Shown here piece after piece: positions 11,098-22,513 of a DNA stretch of 64,000 nucleotides (positions within the stretch are counted from its first letter, which is position 1; every line of letters starts with the position of its first letter). The notes under the pieces are model-generated. The model did no database searches and was not told the origin of the DNA. It saw only the letters and a program-made list of their open reading frames with translations. Both the position numbers and the translations under genes were made by a program. Source of the stretch: Salvia splendens (taxonomy: Eukaryota > Streptophyta > Magnoliopsida > Lamiales > Lamiaceae); the NCBI RefSeq assembly GCF_004379255.2, contig NC_056050.1, forward strand, positions 13,267,410 to 13,331,409, written 5' to 3'.

Positions 11098-11781
11098 ATG
11101 GCGATCACGATCCACGCACCGCTAAGGGGAAGGTACGTCAAGAATGGATTGCGGGCGGTGGAAATGTATCGCGGGTTCGAGAGGGACGCGAGGGCCCCTT
11201 TGATATCTTATGTCGCCGATTACTTGATCTTATGGCGGGATGCTCATGGCTGTGGAGTGAGGCACTATGAGGGAATCAAGAGATTGATTGATGGACTACC
11301 GGCACCTTGGAATAGGTGGGCCGACGAGGCTTCACGGTCATACATCTGGCATAAGCTTCCCGACTACAGCATGCAGGGAGACATGCATGGTTTTGTGAAG
11401 GTTCTCTTGGAAGCACTGGTCGATGCTCGTGGTGGACCGCCACCCTATGCTCCTCCTAGGAAGGAGGCGTCTTCATCGAGCCGCAGCCCCTACAGCGGGG
11501 GTCGGTACGAGAGTGAGACGCCGCAACCAAACTGCCCCAAGAGAAGGAGACTTGGGATGCGCACCTCCGCACCTCCCGCGACGGAAGTCCTTGTGGTTGA
11601 TGAGCATATCGACGTCGCTACTGATGTGCGGGAGAGTGATGAGGAAGAGGAAGAAGATCCTCTTGAAGACGAGGAGGATCCCATGGAGGATGATGAAGAC
11701 CCTGAAGAAGAGCCCCTTGCGAGAGAGGTTGAAGATGATAGCGAGGAAGGGGCGAATTACGAGAGAGCTCCCGAGGAGTAG
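11098..11781 (+). CDS. Additional pre-gag open frame of element B
   Basis: An uninterrupted 227-codon frame between the primer site and gag, starting ATG GCG ATC. The N-terminal half carries the pattern LWRDAHGCGV, GIKRLIDGLP, W..WA...SR.YIWH. The same pattern occurs at the same place in element C (39965-40936: LWRRAHRYGV, GISRLVSLLP, W..WA...SR.YI). The spacing recalls the helical retroviral-type gag domain, so it may be a diverged gag-like protein, but this is inference. The C-terminal half is Pro/Ser-rich, has a basic cluster KRRRLG (about codons 150-155) and then a long Glu/Asp run (about codons 180-225). Unlike gag-pol of the same element it has no stop. Function unknown. Confidence 0.7.
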   Translation: MAITIHAPLRGRYVKNGLRAVEMYRGFERDARAPLISYVADYLILWRDAHGCGVRHYEGIKRLIDGLPAPWNRWADEASRSYIWHKLPDYSMQGDMHGFVKVLLEALVDARGGPPPYAPPRKEASSSSRSPYSGGRYESETPQPNCPKRRRLGMRTSAPPATEVLVVDEHIDVATDVRESDEEEEEDPLEDEEDPMEDDEDPEEEPLAREVEDDSEEGANYERAPEE

Positions 11782-12048
11782 TGTCTTCTTTTGATGTTTG
11801 TTAGTTTCGAATGTTTTGTTTTGACGAACTAGGTAGTAGTTTCTTTTGACGTTTGTTTTTCCCTCCCTGTTTCAAAGACCTTGTGGAAACACGTACTTGT
11901 TGGTTTTGAGATAATTAAGTTTCCGTTGTTTTATCGTTGTGTTCGTTTTACCATGTTGTGTATGGAAAGTTGTGTTATCGCTTTGGAAAGGTTGTGTGGA
12001 GTGGTGATGGTAAAGTTGGATTTTATACTAATGCATGTGTTGAACAGA

Positions 12049-15000
12049 ATGTCTCCCCGACGTGCCGCAGTTCACCACGAGAATGGGGCAAGCAACGAGA
12101 CCCAAAGTAGTGTGGGTCCTGAAGGACAACCACCACCACCACCTCCACCACCGCCACAGCCGGAACGGAACATCGAGAAAGAGTTCCGAAAGGAACGTCC
12201 TCCCGTGTTCGATGGAATGGGAGATCCAACCAAGGCCAAGACCTGGATTCGGGCCATAGAACGCATCTTTAAGTTCTTGAGGTGCACTGACCAGGAGCGC
12301 CTATCGTGCGTGACTTATCAGCTCACCGGGTCCGCAGAATTCTGGTGGGAGACTAAGCAGCGGACAATGACGCAGGAACAGTTAGACACCCTGACGTGGG
12401 AAGACTTTAAGGAGGAACTGTATGACAAATACATTCCAAGGAGTTACCGTAAGGCAAAGGAGGCCTAGTTCTACAATTTAAAGCAGGGGCGGATGACTGT
12501 GACAGAATATGACCGTGCCCTATGTGACATGTCTCGCTATGCACCCGAGCAAGTAAACACCGACGAGAAGATGGCGGAGAAGTTTTGTGCCGGTCTGAGG
12601 CACGAAATCAGGATGGCGTTGGCATGCCGTGGTAGACTCTCGTATGCCGAGTCATTATCTCGTGCATTAGACGTGGAGGAAGCGATGCCACGGGAAAGGA
12701 CGGTTACGCCCACTACTCCAACACCGCCGACCTCACAGCAGAATTTCCGGGATAAGAGGAAATGGGACGGGAACCGCGCACCCTTCGACAACAAGAGGTT
12801 CCAGAATACCCCAAACTCTTCCCAGGGAAAAGGAAAACAAGCTGCTCCATTCCAAAGTGGAGATTTCCATCAGAGAGCACCTCCTTGTGCCAAATGTCAG
12901 AAGAACCACATGGGAGAGTGCAGAGTCGGGACCAACGTGTGCTACAAGTGTGGTGGAGTCGGACACTTCGCCAAAGAGTGCCCGAGCAACAACAATACTG
13001 GAGGTGGGGGAACGCCGAACGGACCTCGAAGGAATCCTACACCACCTCCGCAGCAGCAGCAGCATCGCCAGCCATACCCGACTCAAGCCAGGGCCTATGC
13101 CTTGGGACGCAGTCAAGCAAAAGCCCCACAGGGAGAGCCAAAACAAGATAATCTGGCAGGTATGGGAACATTACTTGACATGCCTGTTGCTGTTCTGTTT
13201 GATACGGGTGCGTCGCACTCTTTTATATCGCACTCCTGCGTGAATGCTTTAAGACTGCCTGTTGATGAACTTGAACATAAGATGAATGTGAACTCACAGG
13301 TAGGAGGCCTTATAGAAATTTCACGATCTTGCTCGAACATAGAACTCATGGTGGGAGAACTTAGTTTAGTGGCGCACAACTTGCACGTTATGCCGATGGA
13401 TAACGTGGACATTATTCTGGGGATGGACTGGCTAGCTGAAAACTATGCCACTATCCGATGCCAAGAGAGGCAAATTTCGTTACAAACCCCGGGGAAGGAG
13501 CCCTCTACCTTCCACGGAATTTTGATGAATCAACGAACTTGTGTGATATCGGCACTTCAAGCAACCACGATGATTAGAAAGGGGTGTCCTGCCTATCTCG
13601 TTTATCTGCAAGGACATGACAAGAAAGAAAGGAAAGTTGAAGATGTGGCGGTAGTGAGTGAGTTTCCCGACGTATTTCCCGATGCGTTGCCAGGCCCTCC
13701 TCCTGACCGACAGTTAGAGTTTACTATCGATCTGGAACCAGGAGCCACACCAGTGTCGAAAGCACCCTATAGGATGGCGCCGAAGGAGTTGGAAGAACTC
13801 AAAATCCAGCTACAAGAATTACTGGACTTGGGTTTTATCCGACCGAGTGTGTCGCCGTGGGGAGCACCGGTGTTGTTTGTGTAGAAGAAAGACGGGACAC
13901 TGAGAATGTGCATAGACTATCGGGAATTGAACAAGTTGACTCTCAAGAACAAGTATCCTCTGCCGAGAATAGACGACCTGTTCGATCAACTCAGCGGAGC
14001 AGGAGTATTTTCGAAGATGGATTTAAGGTCGGGATATCATCAATTGAGGGTACGAAGGGAGGACATACCCAAGACGGCTTTCCGAACGAGGTATGGGCAT
14101 TATGAGTTTGTAGTTATGCCGTTTGGACTGACAAATGCACCGGCGGTATTTATGGACTTAATGAATCGAGTATTCCATCCATACTTGGACAAGTTCGTCC
14201 TGGTATTCATAGATGATGTGCTAGTTTACTCGAAGGATGAAAAGGAACATGAGGAGCATCTAAGGATCACGCTGGAAACACTCAGAACGGAGAAGTTGTA
14301 CGCCAAGTTCAGTAAGTGTGAATTCTGGCTAAAGGAAGTAAACTTTCTGGGGCATATTGTGACGGCCGAAGGGATTCGAGTTGACCCCGCAAAGGTGGAG
14401 GCCGTACAACAGTGGAAGGCACCAAAGACCCCAAACGAGATTCGGAGTTTCCTTGGACTGGCAGGATACTACCGAAGATTTATTGAAGGATTTTCTAAAA
14501 TTGCAAGGCCAATGACTCAACAATTGAAGAAGGGGACCAAGGTCAATTGGACATTGGAGTGTGAGGCTAGCTTCCAGTTGTTGAAAGAGAAATTGACCAC
14601 CGCACCTGTTCTAGCCGTGCCAGAACCGGGAATAGACTATGTGGTTTACACTGATGCATCGAAGATTGGACTGGGGTGTGTTCTGATGCAGAATGGTAAG
14701 GTGATTGCCTACGCATCGCGGCAGTTGAGACCACACGAGTTGAATTACCCTACTCATGACTTAGAACTAGCGGCTGTTGTGCACGCATTGAAGATTTGGA
14801 GGCACCATCTCTATGGAGTTCGGTGTGAGATTTTTACCGACCACAAGAGTCTGAAATACTTCTTTGAGCAAAAAGATTTGAACATGAGGCAACGCAGATG
14901 GCTCGAGCTAGTCAAGGATTATGACTGTGGTATCAACTATCATCCGGGTAAAGCAAACGTAGTGGCGGATGCTTTGAGCCGGAAAGCTCAACCGCAGTTG

Positions 15001-15204
15001 GCTACTTTTCTCACTCAGGAAGCGGAGTTGATTCGCGATTTTAGCAAGATGTAATTGGAGGTAGTAAGAGCTCCGGAGACCGTGAAGGGAAAGATTGCCA
15101 CCTTGGTAATTGCATCCGATCTGCGGACAAGGATAATAGAAGGGCAGCGAAATGATGAAATTTTGGAGAAAATTCGACAGAAGGTGAGGAAGGGTGAACA
15201 AGAG
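12049..15204 (+). pseudogene. Gag-pol of Tekay-type Ty3/gypsy element B, three stops, 3' truncated
   Basis: One reading frame from ATG at 12049. Gag: proline run, then the retrotransposon gag core (TWIRAIERIFKFL at about 12240) and a CCHC knuckle CYKCGGVGHFAKEC (about 12940-12980). Protease: LFDTGASHSFIS (about 13195). [14 protein letters not shown], then [13 protein letters not shown] (about 14195-14233) with the catalytic DD. RNase [14 protein letters not shown] (about 14645) to ADALSRKA (about 14985). In-frame stops: TAG 12466-12468, TAG 13882-13884, TAA 15052-15054; no frameshift was seen. After about 50 more codons the frame ends abruptly at 15204, before the integrase zinc domain, where a copy of the left flank begins. 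Integrase and chromodomain are missing. Element C provides the intact-length comparison. Confidence 0.92.
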
Positions 15205-15840
15205 AAAATGATGTCATCTTAGTTGAGACGGGGAGTATAAATAAAAGTAAATTCGCTTTTTTTAAAGAATTTGACTTAAGCTTAACAAAATTACAGAGAA
15301 AGTAACGAGATTAACAAGTAGGTGGAAAAACTACTCCTAATTTTGTTCGGGTAACTAGACTAACAAGTAGGTGGAAGAACTACTCCTAATTTAGTTTGGG
15401 TTGCCAATATTATATTTTTTATTTTAAAATTAGGATTCTATTTTTTATGGATCTAATGTTATTTTACTCTCTCTTGCTGTCAGTGGCAGACATAGTAAGG
15501 ACCGGAGGTGGGCTTAAGCCCCTTCCAATTCATTTTTTTCATAATTTTTTTGTTGATTTTTTACAAATTTTTAAAACACAAATACATAGCCCTTCCCAAA
15601 CTATTGATGTTACACAGTAAATAAGTAAAAAGTTGATTATTAAAAGGAGCAGAATTTGATATTTAAAGAATAGTAACAATGGTTGCTCTATTATTTCGGG
15701 AAACGACGACGCATTTAAAGACAAAAAATTAAATAGTTAATACATATAGGTGTATGGGTATTTGTTCCACTCTTATTTTTATTTGTATATATTTTACCAA
15801 CTAGTATTAATACCCGTGCTATGCACAGGACGTATGATTT
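15205..15840. repeat. Second copy of the left flank of element B
   Basis: Direct duplicate of 7001-7685: right end of the Stowaway MITE (15205-15235), two minisatellite units instead of three (15305-15404), the GGCTTAAGCCCC segment, and GATTT at 15836-15840. The junction with pol shares AGAAAATG on both sides, so the join occurred at a short microhomology. Confidence 0.93.
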
Positions 15841-18731
15841 TGTAACACCCGTACCTTAAGTTTGAAATTAATTTTATGTAACGGAAAAATTGATAAAATT
15901 ATTTCGAAATGCTATGCTTCTCGGTAAAGGTGATATGGGAAAAATTGTGGGTTATGTGTGTGGTGTGAAAAGGAATGTGTTTATATTTTTTTTTAATTGT
16001 GAACGATGGGAGGCACGTTTAAGGTCTCGTTGAAAGGTCAATGATGAAATTGCTATTCTTTAGCAAGGCGAATGAATTAAGTGGAAAGGTATGTATGTTT
16101 TATGGATAATGACGCGCGTAATTTGAGGAACGGTTGAATGAATTTTATATTTGGAACAACACCAAATATAAGTTATGTACGATTTCTCGTACTTTAATTT
16201 TTGGTTATGAAGAACGAGATAACAAAATTTAATAAAGGCCCGTGAATTTTATTTAACGAAGGAAAATGCGAAAAATATAAAAATGTATGAAATTACTTTG
16301 GACTTTCCAAAATAAATTTGAAGTCCAATTAAAAATAAAATAACTTGAGTTCTAATCACTCTTTAAATACATCAAGTGGTAGTTTTTAACTTGGGCTTGT
16401 AATTTATTTATTGGTTTTAGCCCAATTGAAATTTAATTTATGGAAGCCCAAGTTTAGTTTTAAACTAGCTAAGCCCAAAAAGAGCCCCCCCCCCCCCCGG
16501 TCGACGGTTTCCATCCCCTCTCCCATGACCGATCGGTTTTACTCCTCTTTGATCCACCTCTCCACTTTCCCCATCAATATCTACACCCCAAAGCCACCCC
16601 CCCACTTACTCTTGTAACCTTTCACTTAGCAAAAAAAAAAGAGAGAAGAGAGAAGGAGAAGCGGCGAGAGAGAGTGCCGAGAGGGAGGAGGAAGCTTTGA
16701 GCCACTACCTTGTGTATTTTCCACCATTTTCAACCATCTTGGAGGTATAATCCATTCCTTGTTTAAAGCATGTGTTGTTCTAGTTTTTCATGCATATTAC
16801 ATCCTTGTTTCGTAGCTTTTCTTCCATAACCAAACTAAATAGGAACCAACTTAGAATCTTCCAAACGATCGCTGTACATAGCTGAAGCTTAGAAAGAACT
16901 TAACTTTATAGTAATAGCACGTGTTTCGGGAAGTTTTGGGGTGGTTTCGGGCGTGTTCGGAGTGGCGTGGTGGCTGTCCGGCGGCTGGACCTCTCGGCGA
17001 TGGCAGGTGGGTGGCTGTCCGGCGGCTGGGTCTGCCTCCGCTCCAGGCGCGACGACCGACGGCGACGGAGCAGCAGTCGGCGACAGCTGCTGTGCCATCC
17101 GGCGACGGCGGCGACCGACGACGCCAACAGCAGCTGCACGGCTGTAAGGGACGACGGCGACGGGCTGGAAGCGTTGACTCCTCGACGACGGGGCAGTAGC
17201 AGCGACGTCTCTCGCCGGGGGCGACGGCGGCGTGCCTTCGTCGTGGTGGCAGTCGGCGAGAGAGAAGGAGTCGGGGAGAGAGAAAGAAGGGAGGAGAGAG
17301 AGAGGGAAGAAAGAGAGGAAGAAGATAGAGGGAATTGGGCCATGTACTTTTGTTGTTGGGCCTTGGATTAATTTTTTTTAGTTGTTGGGCTCTTCCTTTA
17401 ATTGATGGGGGCTCACTATGTAATTTTGGAGGAATAAGGTGGCTATGAAATTTAATCCCGGGTCGGTGATTGAGAGTTTAATCGGGGGAAAATATTTAAT
17501 TAAATTCCGTAAGTTCTTTTGACGAGTGAATAATTTACCTAGGTATGAAATAATACTTTTTCAACGGTAAATAATTACGGAAATTAAAGTATGCGCGTAA
17601 ATAAATTTTTTTTAAAAAATTATTTTCGACGTTATGGAAAATACGAGGAGCCAACAGAGGAAAGAACGAGTGTAAGCGGCCGACCGGCGTCGCACGCGAC
17701 GCCTTGGGCGGCCGCCGAATAACCGAAAGTGCGCGAAAATCGAGAAAGAGAATTAAAAGATTTTAATTAGAGTGCTTGCATTCTAATTATCGTCGTTACA
17801 GAGGTTTGATGTGAACTTTATGTGTTTTCCAAAAAGGTGGTTCGCACGCACGCTGAAAGTCGGAACGAGGAATTTTTACGGAAAACTTAAGCATTTGAGG
17901 TGGGCTTTATTCTTTAACGTTTATTTTAAATCAATATGTTTACGGTGTTATAAGGATGTTTCTATAAGTATGTCATGCCGTGTTTATGTTTTGAAACTGC
18001 CTATCTGATTGTCTACTAGAATAAAACTCTACTAGACTTTGATGGTTAACGAATTCGGGTCTAACTAGGGTCTACGCCCTACTTAGACTAGTGCACTGAT
18101 GGGGATCGTGAGCCGTCCCCTAGGTCGGCCGGTCCAGTGATCGAGATTGTGGCCACAGTCTCGTTTCACATGATGGTTCAGATATGGTATATGATGGAGG
18201 ATGATGTTAGTCCGCGCGGACACTATTTCATGGAAATGGTTTTTCTTGTGCTTCTCGGTTCTTTTAAAGTGAAACCCGGGATCCACACGATGATGGCTTG
18301 ACATATCTTAACGATTAATGTTTTCGGGCGTGAGTTCATTGGGTGCATCAAGTACTCAGCCCCTGCATATGTTTTCCCTATGTGCAGGTTGAGCGAGGTC
18401 GGGAGGCGGAGGATGTTGAGTGGTGATTCAAGAACTGGTCCGGTTACTATTATGTCTTCATACGTAGTAGTAGCTAAACTCTCAAATTGCTTCCGCTATT
18501 CAATGTCCCAAGAGACTCCGTTATTTTCTTTATTGTCGAACTCTGTTATCTTTCATGTTGTAGACTTCGGGATTGAAACGTTGGTTAACTTAAAATGGAA
18601 TTTCGTCTTTGACTGTTAAGTGGTATTGCCTTGAATTGTTTGATTGTTTCCCCCTTCATCCCCGCTTCTTATTTCCCCCCACTAGTCACGATTTCCCGTG
18701 CTTCCTATCCTTAGGAAGTGCGGTCGTGACA
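15841..18731 (+). mobile_element. Distal LTR of element B (solo-LTR-like copy)
   Basis: Starts TGTAACACCCGTACC and ends GGTCGTGACA. Flanked on both sides by GATTT (15836-15840 and 18732-18736), which is what a solo LTR at this site would look like. No primer site follows. Lacks one 18-bp GC-rich unit found in the first LTR and has a longer C-run at 16484-16498. Confidence 0.93.
16745..18387 (+). other. Putative intron inside LTR B2
   Basis: Same donor-like (GGAG|GTATAAT) and acceptor-like (TATGTGCAG|GTTGAG) motifs as 8589-10248 in the first LTR. Splicing inferred. Confidence 0.45.
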
Positions 18732-18736
18732 GATTT

Positions 18737-19578
18737 TCACTTAATAAATACATATTTTAAATAATTCAACATAAATAAAAACTAATATCATTATGTACAA
18801 TGTACTTCTCCCTTCTCACTCTAAGTGAAGCATTTCCTATTCGGAATAGGATTGTATACGTTTTTATTTTGTGACTTGAATGGAAAAGGAATAAAATAAG
18901 AGTACGATAAAGTAGAAATAATTATGTATCCATTTCAGAAAATGTGTTAATCGGAATAAGACATATCCATTTATATACTTAAATCTCCCTTTCTTTACTT
19001 TCCTTCGATTTTCTCGAGGCCGCCAAAGGCGTCGCGGTTGACACCGGGCGGCTTTCGCGTCTCCCACTTAGAATTTCCATCCTCGGATTTTGATATTTAT
19101 TCGCGAATTAATTTGCTTATCTCAAAGACTCAACTCTTAATTAATTCTTGTCTAAAATAAATTAAATGGGTCTCAATCTTTTATCACTTCATTTAATTTC
19201 TCCGGCCCAAAAGTGTCCCCATTCTTCAACCCAACGTTAAATTAATCAGATAGCCCAACATTTTAATTAGGACATTAGGAAGCACCACTACTTCATGAAT
19301 CAGTTTGGCCCACTTCTTCTACTTGAAATGTTTGGGCCAAAATTTTGAAATTGATGATGAACAAATTTTAAGAATATCTCAATTAAAACCGATAAGTGTT
19401 TAAAAATTGAATATTTATATTGATTTTTATTGGATCTAAGAAATTGTTGATATATATAACAATCTTCTGTTTTACATGTAAATTAAGAGAAAATAAATCA
19501 CAAAGACAAACATCGAGAATAAAAGGAGATTAGTGAGCAAATTTAAATTCTAAGGTATATTTAAACTTACACGATTGA
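18737..19578 (-). repeat. Degenerate minus-strand LTR fragment (probable) in AT-rich DNA
   Basis: No gene. On the minus strand about 19350-18960 has the style and order of the B-type LTR interior: repeated GGGCC-containing stretches, a T-rich region, then GCGACGCC.TTGGCGGCC and GAAAATCGA. The matches are short and the borders unclear. 18737-18950 and 19360-19578 hold nothing recognisable. Confidence 0.4.
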
Positions 19579-19583
19579 TTGCT

Positions 19584-21640
19584 TGTCACGACTACAACTC
19601 TCTAGTATTAATGAGAGTAGCTATTTCGCAACTAAATGAAACTCATCGGTCATAGGCTCATCATAAAGGAAATACTTAATTCAAGGAAATAGTCTTGAAG
19701 GCAGATGGGTACAACCAAGCCAAAATCAGAGTATTTAGGCCAATTACATTGTTCACTAGGACAATAATTAAACCTTCAGCGGAAGGTTCCAAGACGAAGT
19801 AATATGTATGGAGACATATTAATTCAGCTACCTAACTACTTATTCATAGTTTTCTCCCAACACCTTCAACGCCTCGATCACCTTCAACCTGCACGTTAGA
19901 AAAATAAACATGCAGGGCTGAGTATTTGATATACCCAGTGGACTTAGTACCAAAAACAGTTCTTCTTTAGTTGTCAGCCATAATTGAGTGAACGCGGGGT
20001 TTTTATTTGAAATAAGACCCGTGTCACTAAATCCTTTTTCATTTCATGAATTTGATTGCGCAATCACATAAACATCATATACCATATCTGATCGTATGTA
20101 AACTGAGAATGTGGCCACATTCCACGATGGTCACTGGACCGGCCAACTCGATAGCTAGCACACAGTCCTATATGTGTACACTAGTCCGAGTAGGGTTTGC
20201 GGCCCTACTAGGACCCAAATTCGATTTAACATGATTGGCATAGCCAACAGATAGGTAATCATAACATAAAACGTGGTCAGGGACACCACCGCTGTCCCAC
20301 GACGGAAGCCGCCACTGCTGCACCGTTGAAGGTCTCGCAGCGTCGCCGTCACCCGCAATTAGCCACTGCATTGTCCGCCCATTGTTCGTACAGCCCCGAC
20401 TACACCCTGACAGCGCCGAACGGTCCCCGACAGCCCCGAAGATAGGTTCGTGTATTCAAGTTTTATTCTTTTCTAGTGTTTTTGAGTTACAAAAAAATTA
20501 AGGGGTTGACCGATTGGTGCTGCTTTGTTACTACTGTTCGAATTTTGCGATTATTCTATAGTTGTTGATTACATGCTATGCCATTCCTGAAAAAGAGCTT
20601 GAATGAGAAAAAAAAATCATACCTTTCGATAGGTAAAATCTTGAAAGGATCGAATCGAACTCCAAATTCTTCTCTCTCCCTCTTTTCTTACTGACTCTCT
20701 CTCAGAATATGATTTGTAAGCTAGTGTGGTTTATGGTGGAGCTGATTTAAGTGTGCATAAGTGTATATAATGAAGACTGCACACTGTGGTTTTGTTGGGA
20801 TTTAGCAGGAATCAAATCTGCAAGTTCTTGTCATTTTGTTAAGCTGATCAGTTGCCCTTTTGGAGTAGTACAAGGTGTGTACTCGTGGGAATAAATGCTG
20901 TGTTCGTCTCATTTGTTACCCTATTGTAGAAGTCCCTCCTTTCTCTGTCCCTTGCACTGAGTTTTGGTGATAATTTGCAGGTGTACAACAAGGTTGCAGG
21001 GCTGTTACTGAGATCCGCAGCGTTGCTGCAGCTGAAAGGCTGACCTTGCCTCCTGGCAGCCTTCGGCTAGACTGGAAGAGTGCAGGAGTTGCAGGCTGAT
21101 CTTGCCATTCTTAGGCAAGGCACATTTTCACCCTTGAAAAGGTGGTGTTGCCATTTCCTCTTGAGTGTAAGCTGCTGATTGCTTTAGGTGTTTTTAGTTT
21201 GTATTTTGCAGGGGAAACTGACCTCATTCGGCTGCTACCTTGCTGATCCGGGCTCGACGGGCTGACCAGGCCGCAGTGGTTGCGGTTTGGCTCGGGGAAG
21301 AGAATAGATTCAGGACGTTTTTCACTTTGATACCCTTATGTAATATATTTTCCTTTTATAAGCTAAGACATAGCTTGGGGTCTAACAACGTTATTTTATT
21401 TACTTAAGGAATAAACGGTCACATATTCATGTTTCTTCGATCCTTGAAATACATGAGCACGTATTCACTCTTAAATCGTACTTCACCTTCTTCCTTATTC
21501 CTAGACCGTTATTTGCCATTAATCGAACAATTAGACAGAAGCCTTGTGTATTTTTCGTATTCAATAGTTAGAAGAAGGCATTCGCTTCGCGTTCTTTAAT
21601 TATTTTATAACGTTAAGGGAATTACATCGTGGTCATTACA
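19584..21640 (-). mobile_element. Solo LTR of family A, minus strand
   Basis: On the minus strand it starts TGTAATGACCACG (21640) and ends GTAGTCGTGACA (19584). It is flanked by TTGCT at 19579-19583 and 21641-21645, a perfect 5-bp target duplication. Positions 19584-20278 match 5430-6141 in inverted order; further in, this copy has a GC-rich block (20280-20450) but lacks the stretch found at 4590-5430. A TATA-like TATATAC lies near 20765 (minus). A GA-rich leader ends at the donor-like GAAAG|GTATGA (20632), and the acceptor-like CTAACGTGCAG|GTTGA lies at 19889. No primer site or internal region remains, so LTR-LTR recombination is inferred. Confidence 0.88.
19889..20632 (-). other. Putative intron inside solo LTR A'
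   Basis: Minus-strand donor-like GAAAG|GTATGATT (20632) and acceptor-like TTTTTCTAACGTGCAG|GTTG (19889), matching in place the motifs of LTRs B and C. CTAAC could be a branch site. Splicing inferred. Confidence 0.45.
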
Positions 21641-21645
21641 TTGCT

Positions 21646-22513
21646 TGAAATTTCATAAGCTTAAACCTTTTATTATGGTAGATTTCTTCAATTTCTTTAT
21701 TTGAATAAATAGAACAATACCGTATGAAAACCATAATAAAACAATACATAAAATAGGAAACAGAAAAAAAAACTTTAGCAAAATGAGATATCTGATGTAC
21801 ATGGTTGTACAAATAGAAGCAAAATGGACTAATGTTTTATGAGAGATAAAAAACATATAAACTCTCAACCCACTTCATATGAAACACTTGATATTCAGTA
21901 AACAATTTTATACGGTTTTAATATTTGATATGAGTATAATAATTTACAATAGAAAAAATAACAAAAGATGAGAAGTATGGATGAAATAGAAGAAGATATA
22001 AAAAAAAGGCAAATGTATTACTAAAGACATAAAGAAAAAAAACATATTATTGTGCGAATAAATAGATCTCCTGTTTTGATCAACAAAACATCTATATTCA
22101 TAAATGCAAACAAAAACATAGGAAAACAACAACACAGTGAATATCTTGGTTTTTTGGGTTTACGTGGTTTTTCAAAAGGCGTTCCTCAAACCAAATCAGT
22201 GCACCACAATGTGAATACGTGAATGAAGCATCACCAATATCCCAAAAATCTGCAAATAAGAAACAATAATAGAAAAAGATTAATTAATAAATGAAAAAAA
22301 TATCATCAAGATAGTACTAAAGAAATAAATTTTTTAAAATAAATATATAAAATTTTCCAATTTTAATTTCAAACATATTATAAAAAGGAAATAAATTATA
22401 AAAACAACAAAATAGAAGTAAAATGCATAAATCAAAATACTGTTAAAAATTTTGAGGCAAATTATGACGAATATAGTGTAATATGACTTATAACCATAAA
22501 TTAAAAAATATAT
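21646..22513. other. AT-rich intergenic DNA, nothing recognised
   Basis: Very AT-rich with short open frames on both strands that show no conserved motif. Confidence 0.5.

Noticed and set aside
20046..20371. Possible exon-like frames around 20046-20371 and splice-like sites in 20600-21250
   Set aside because: The region lies within the TTGCT-flanked minus-strand solo LTR.
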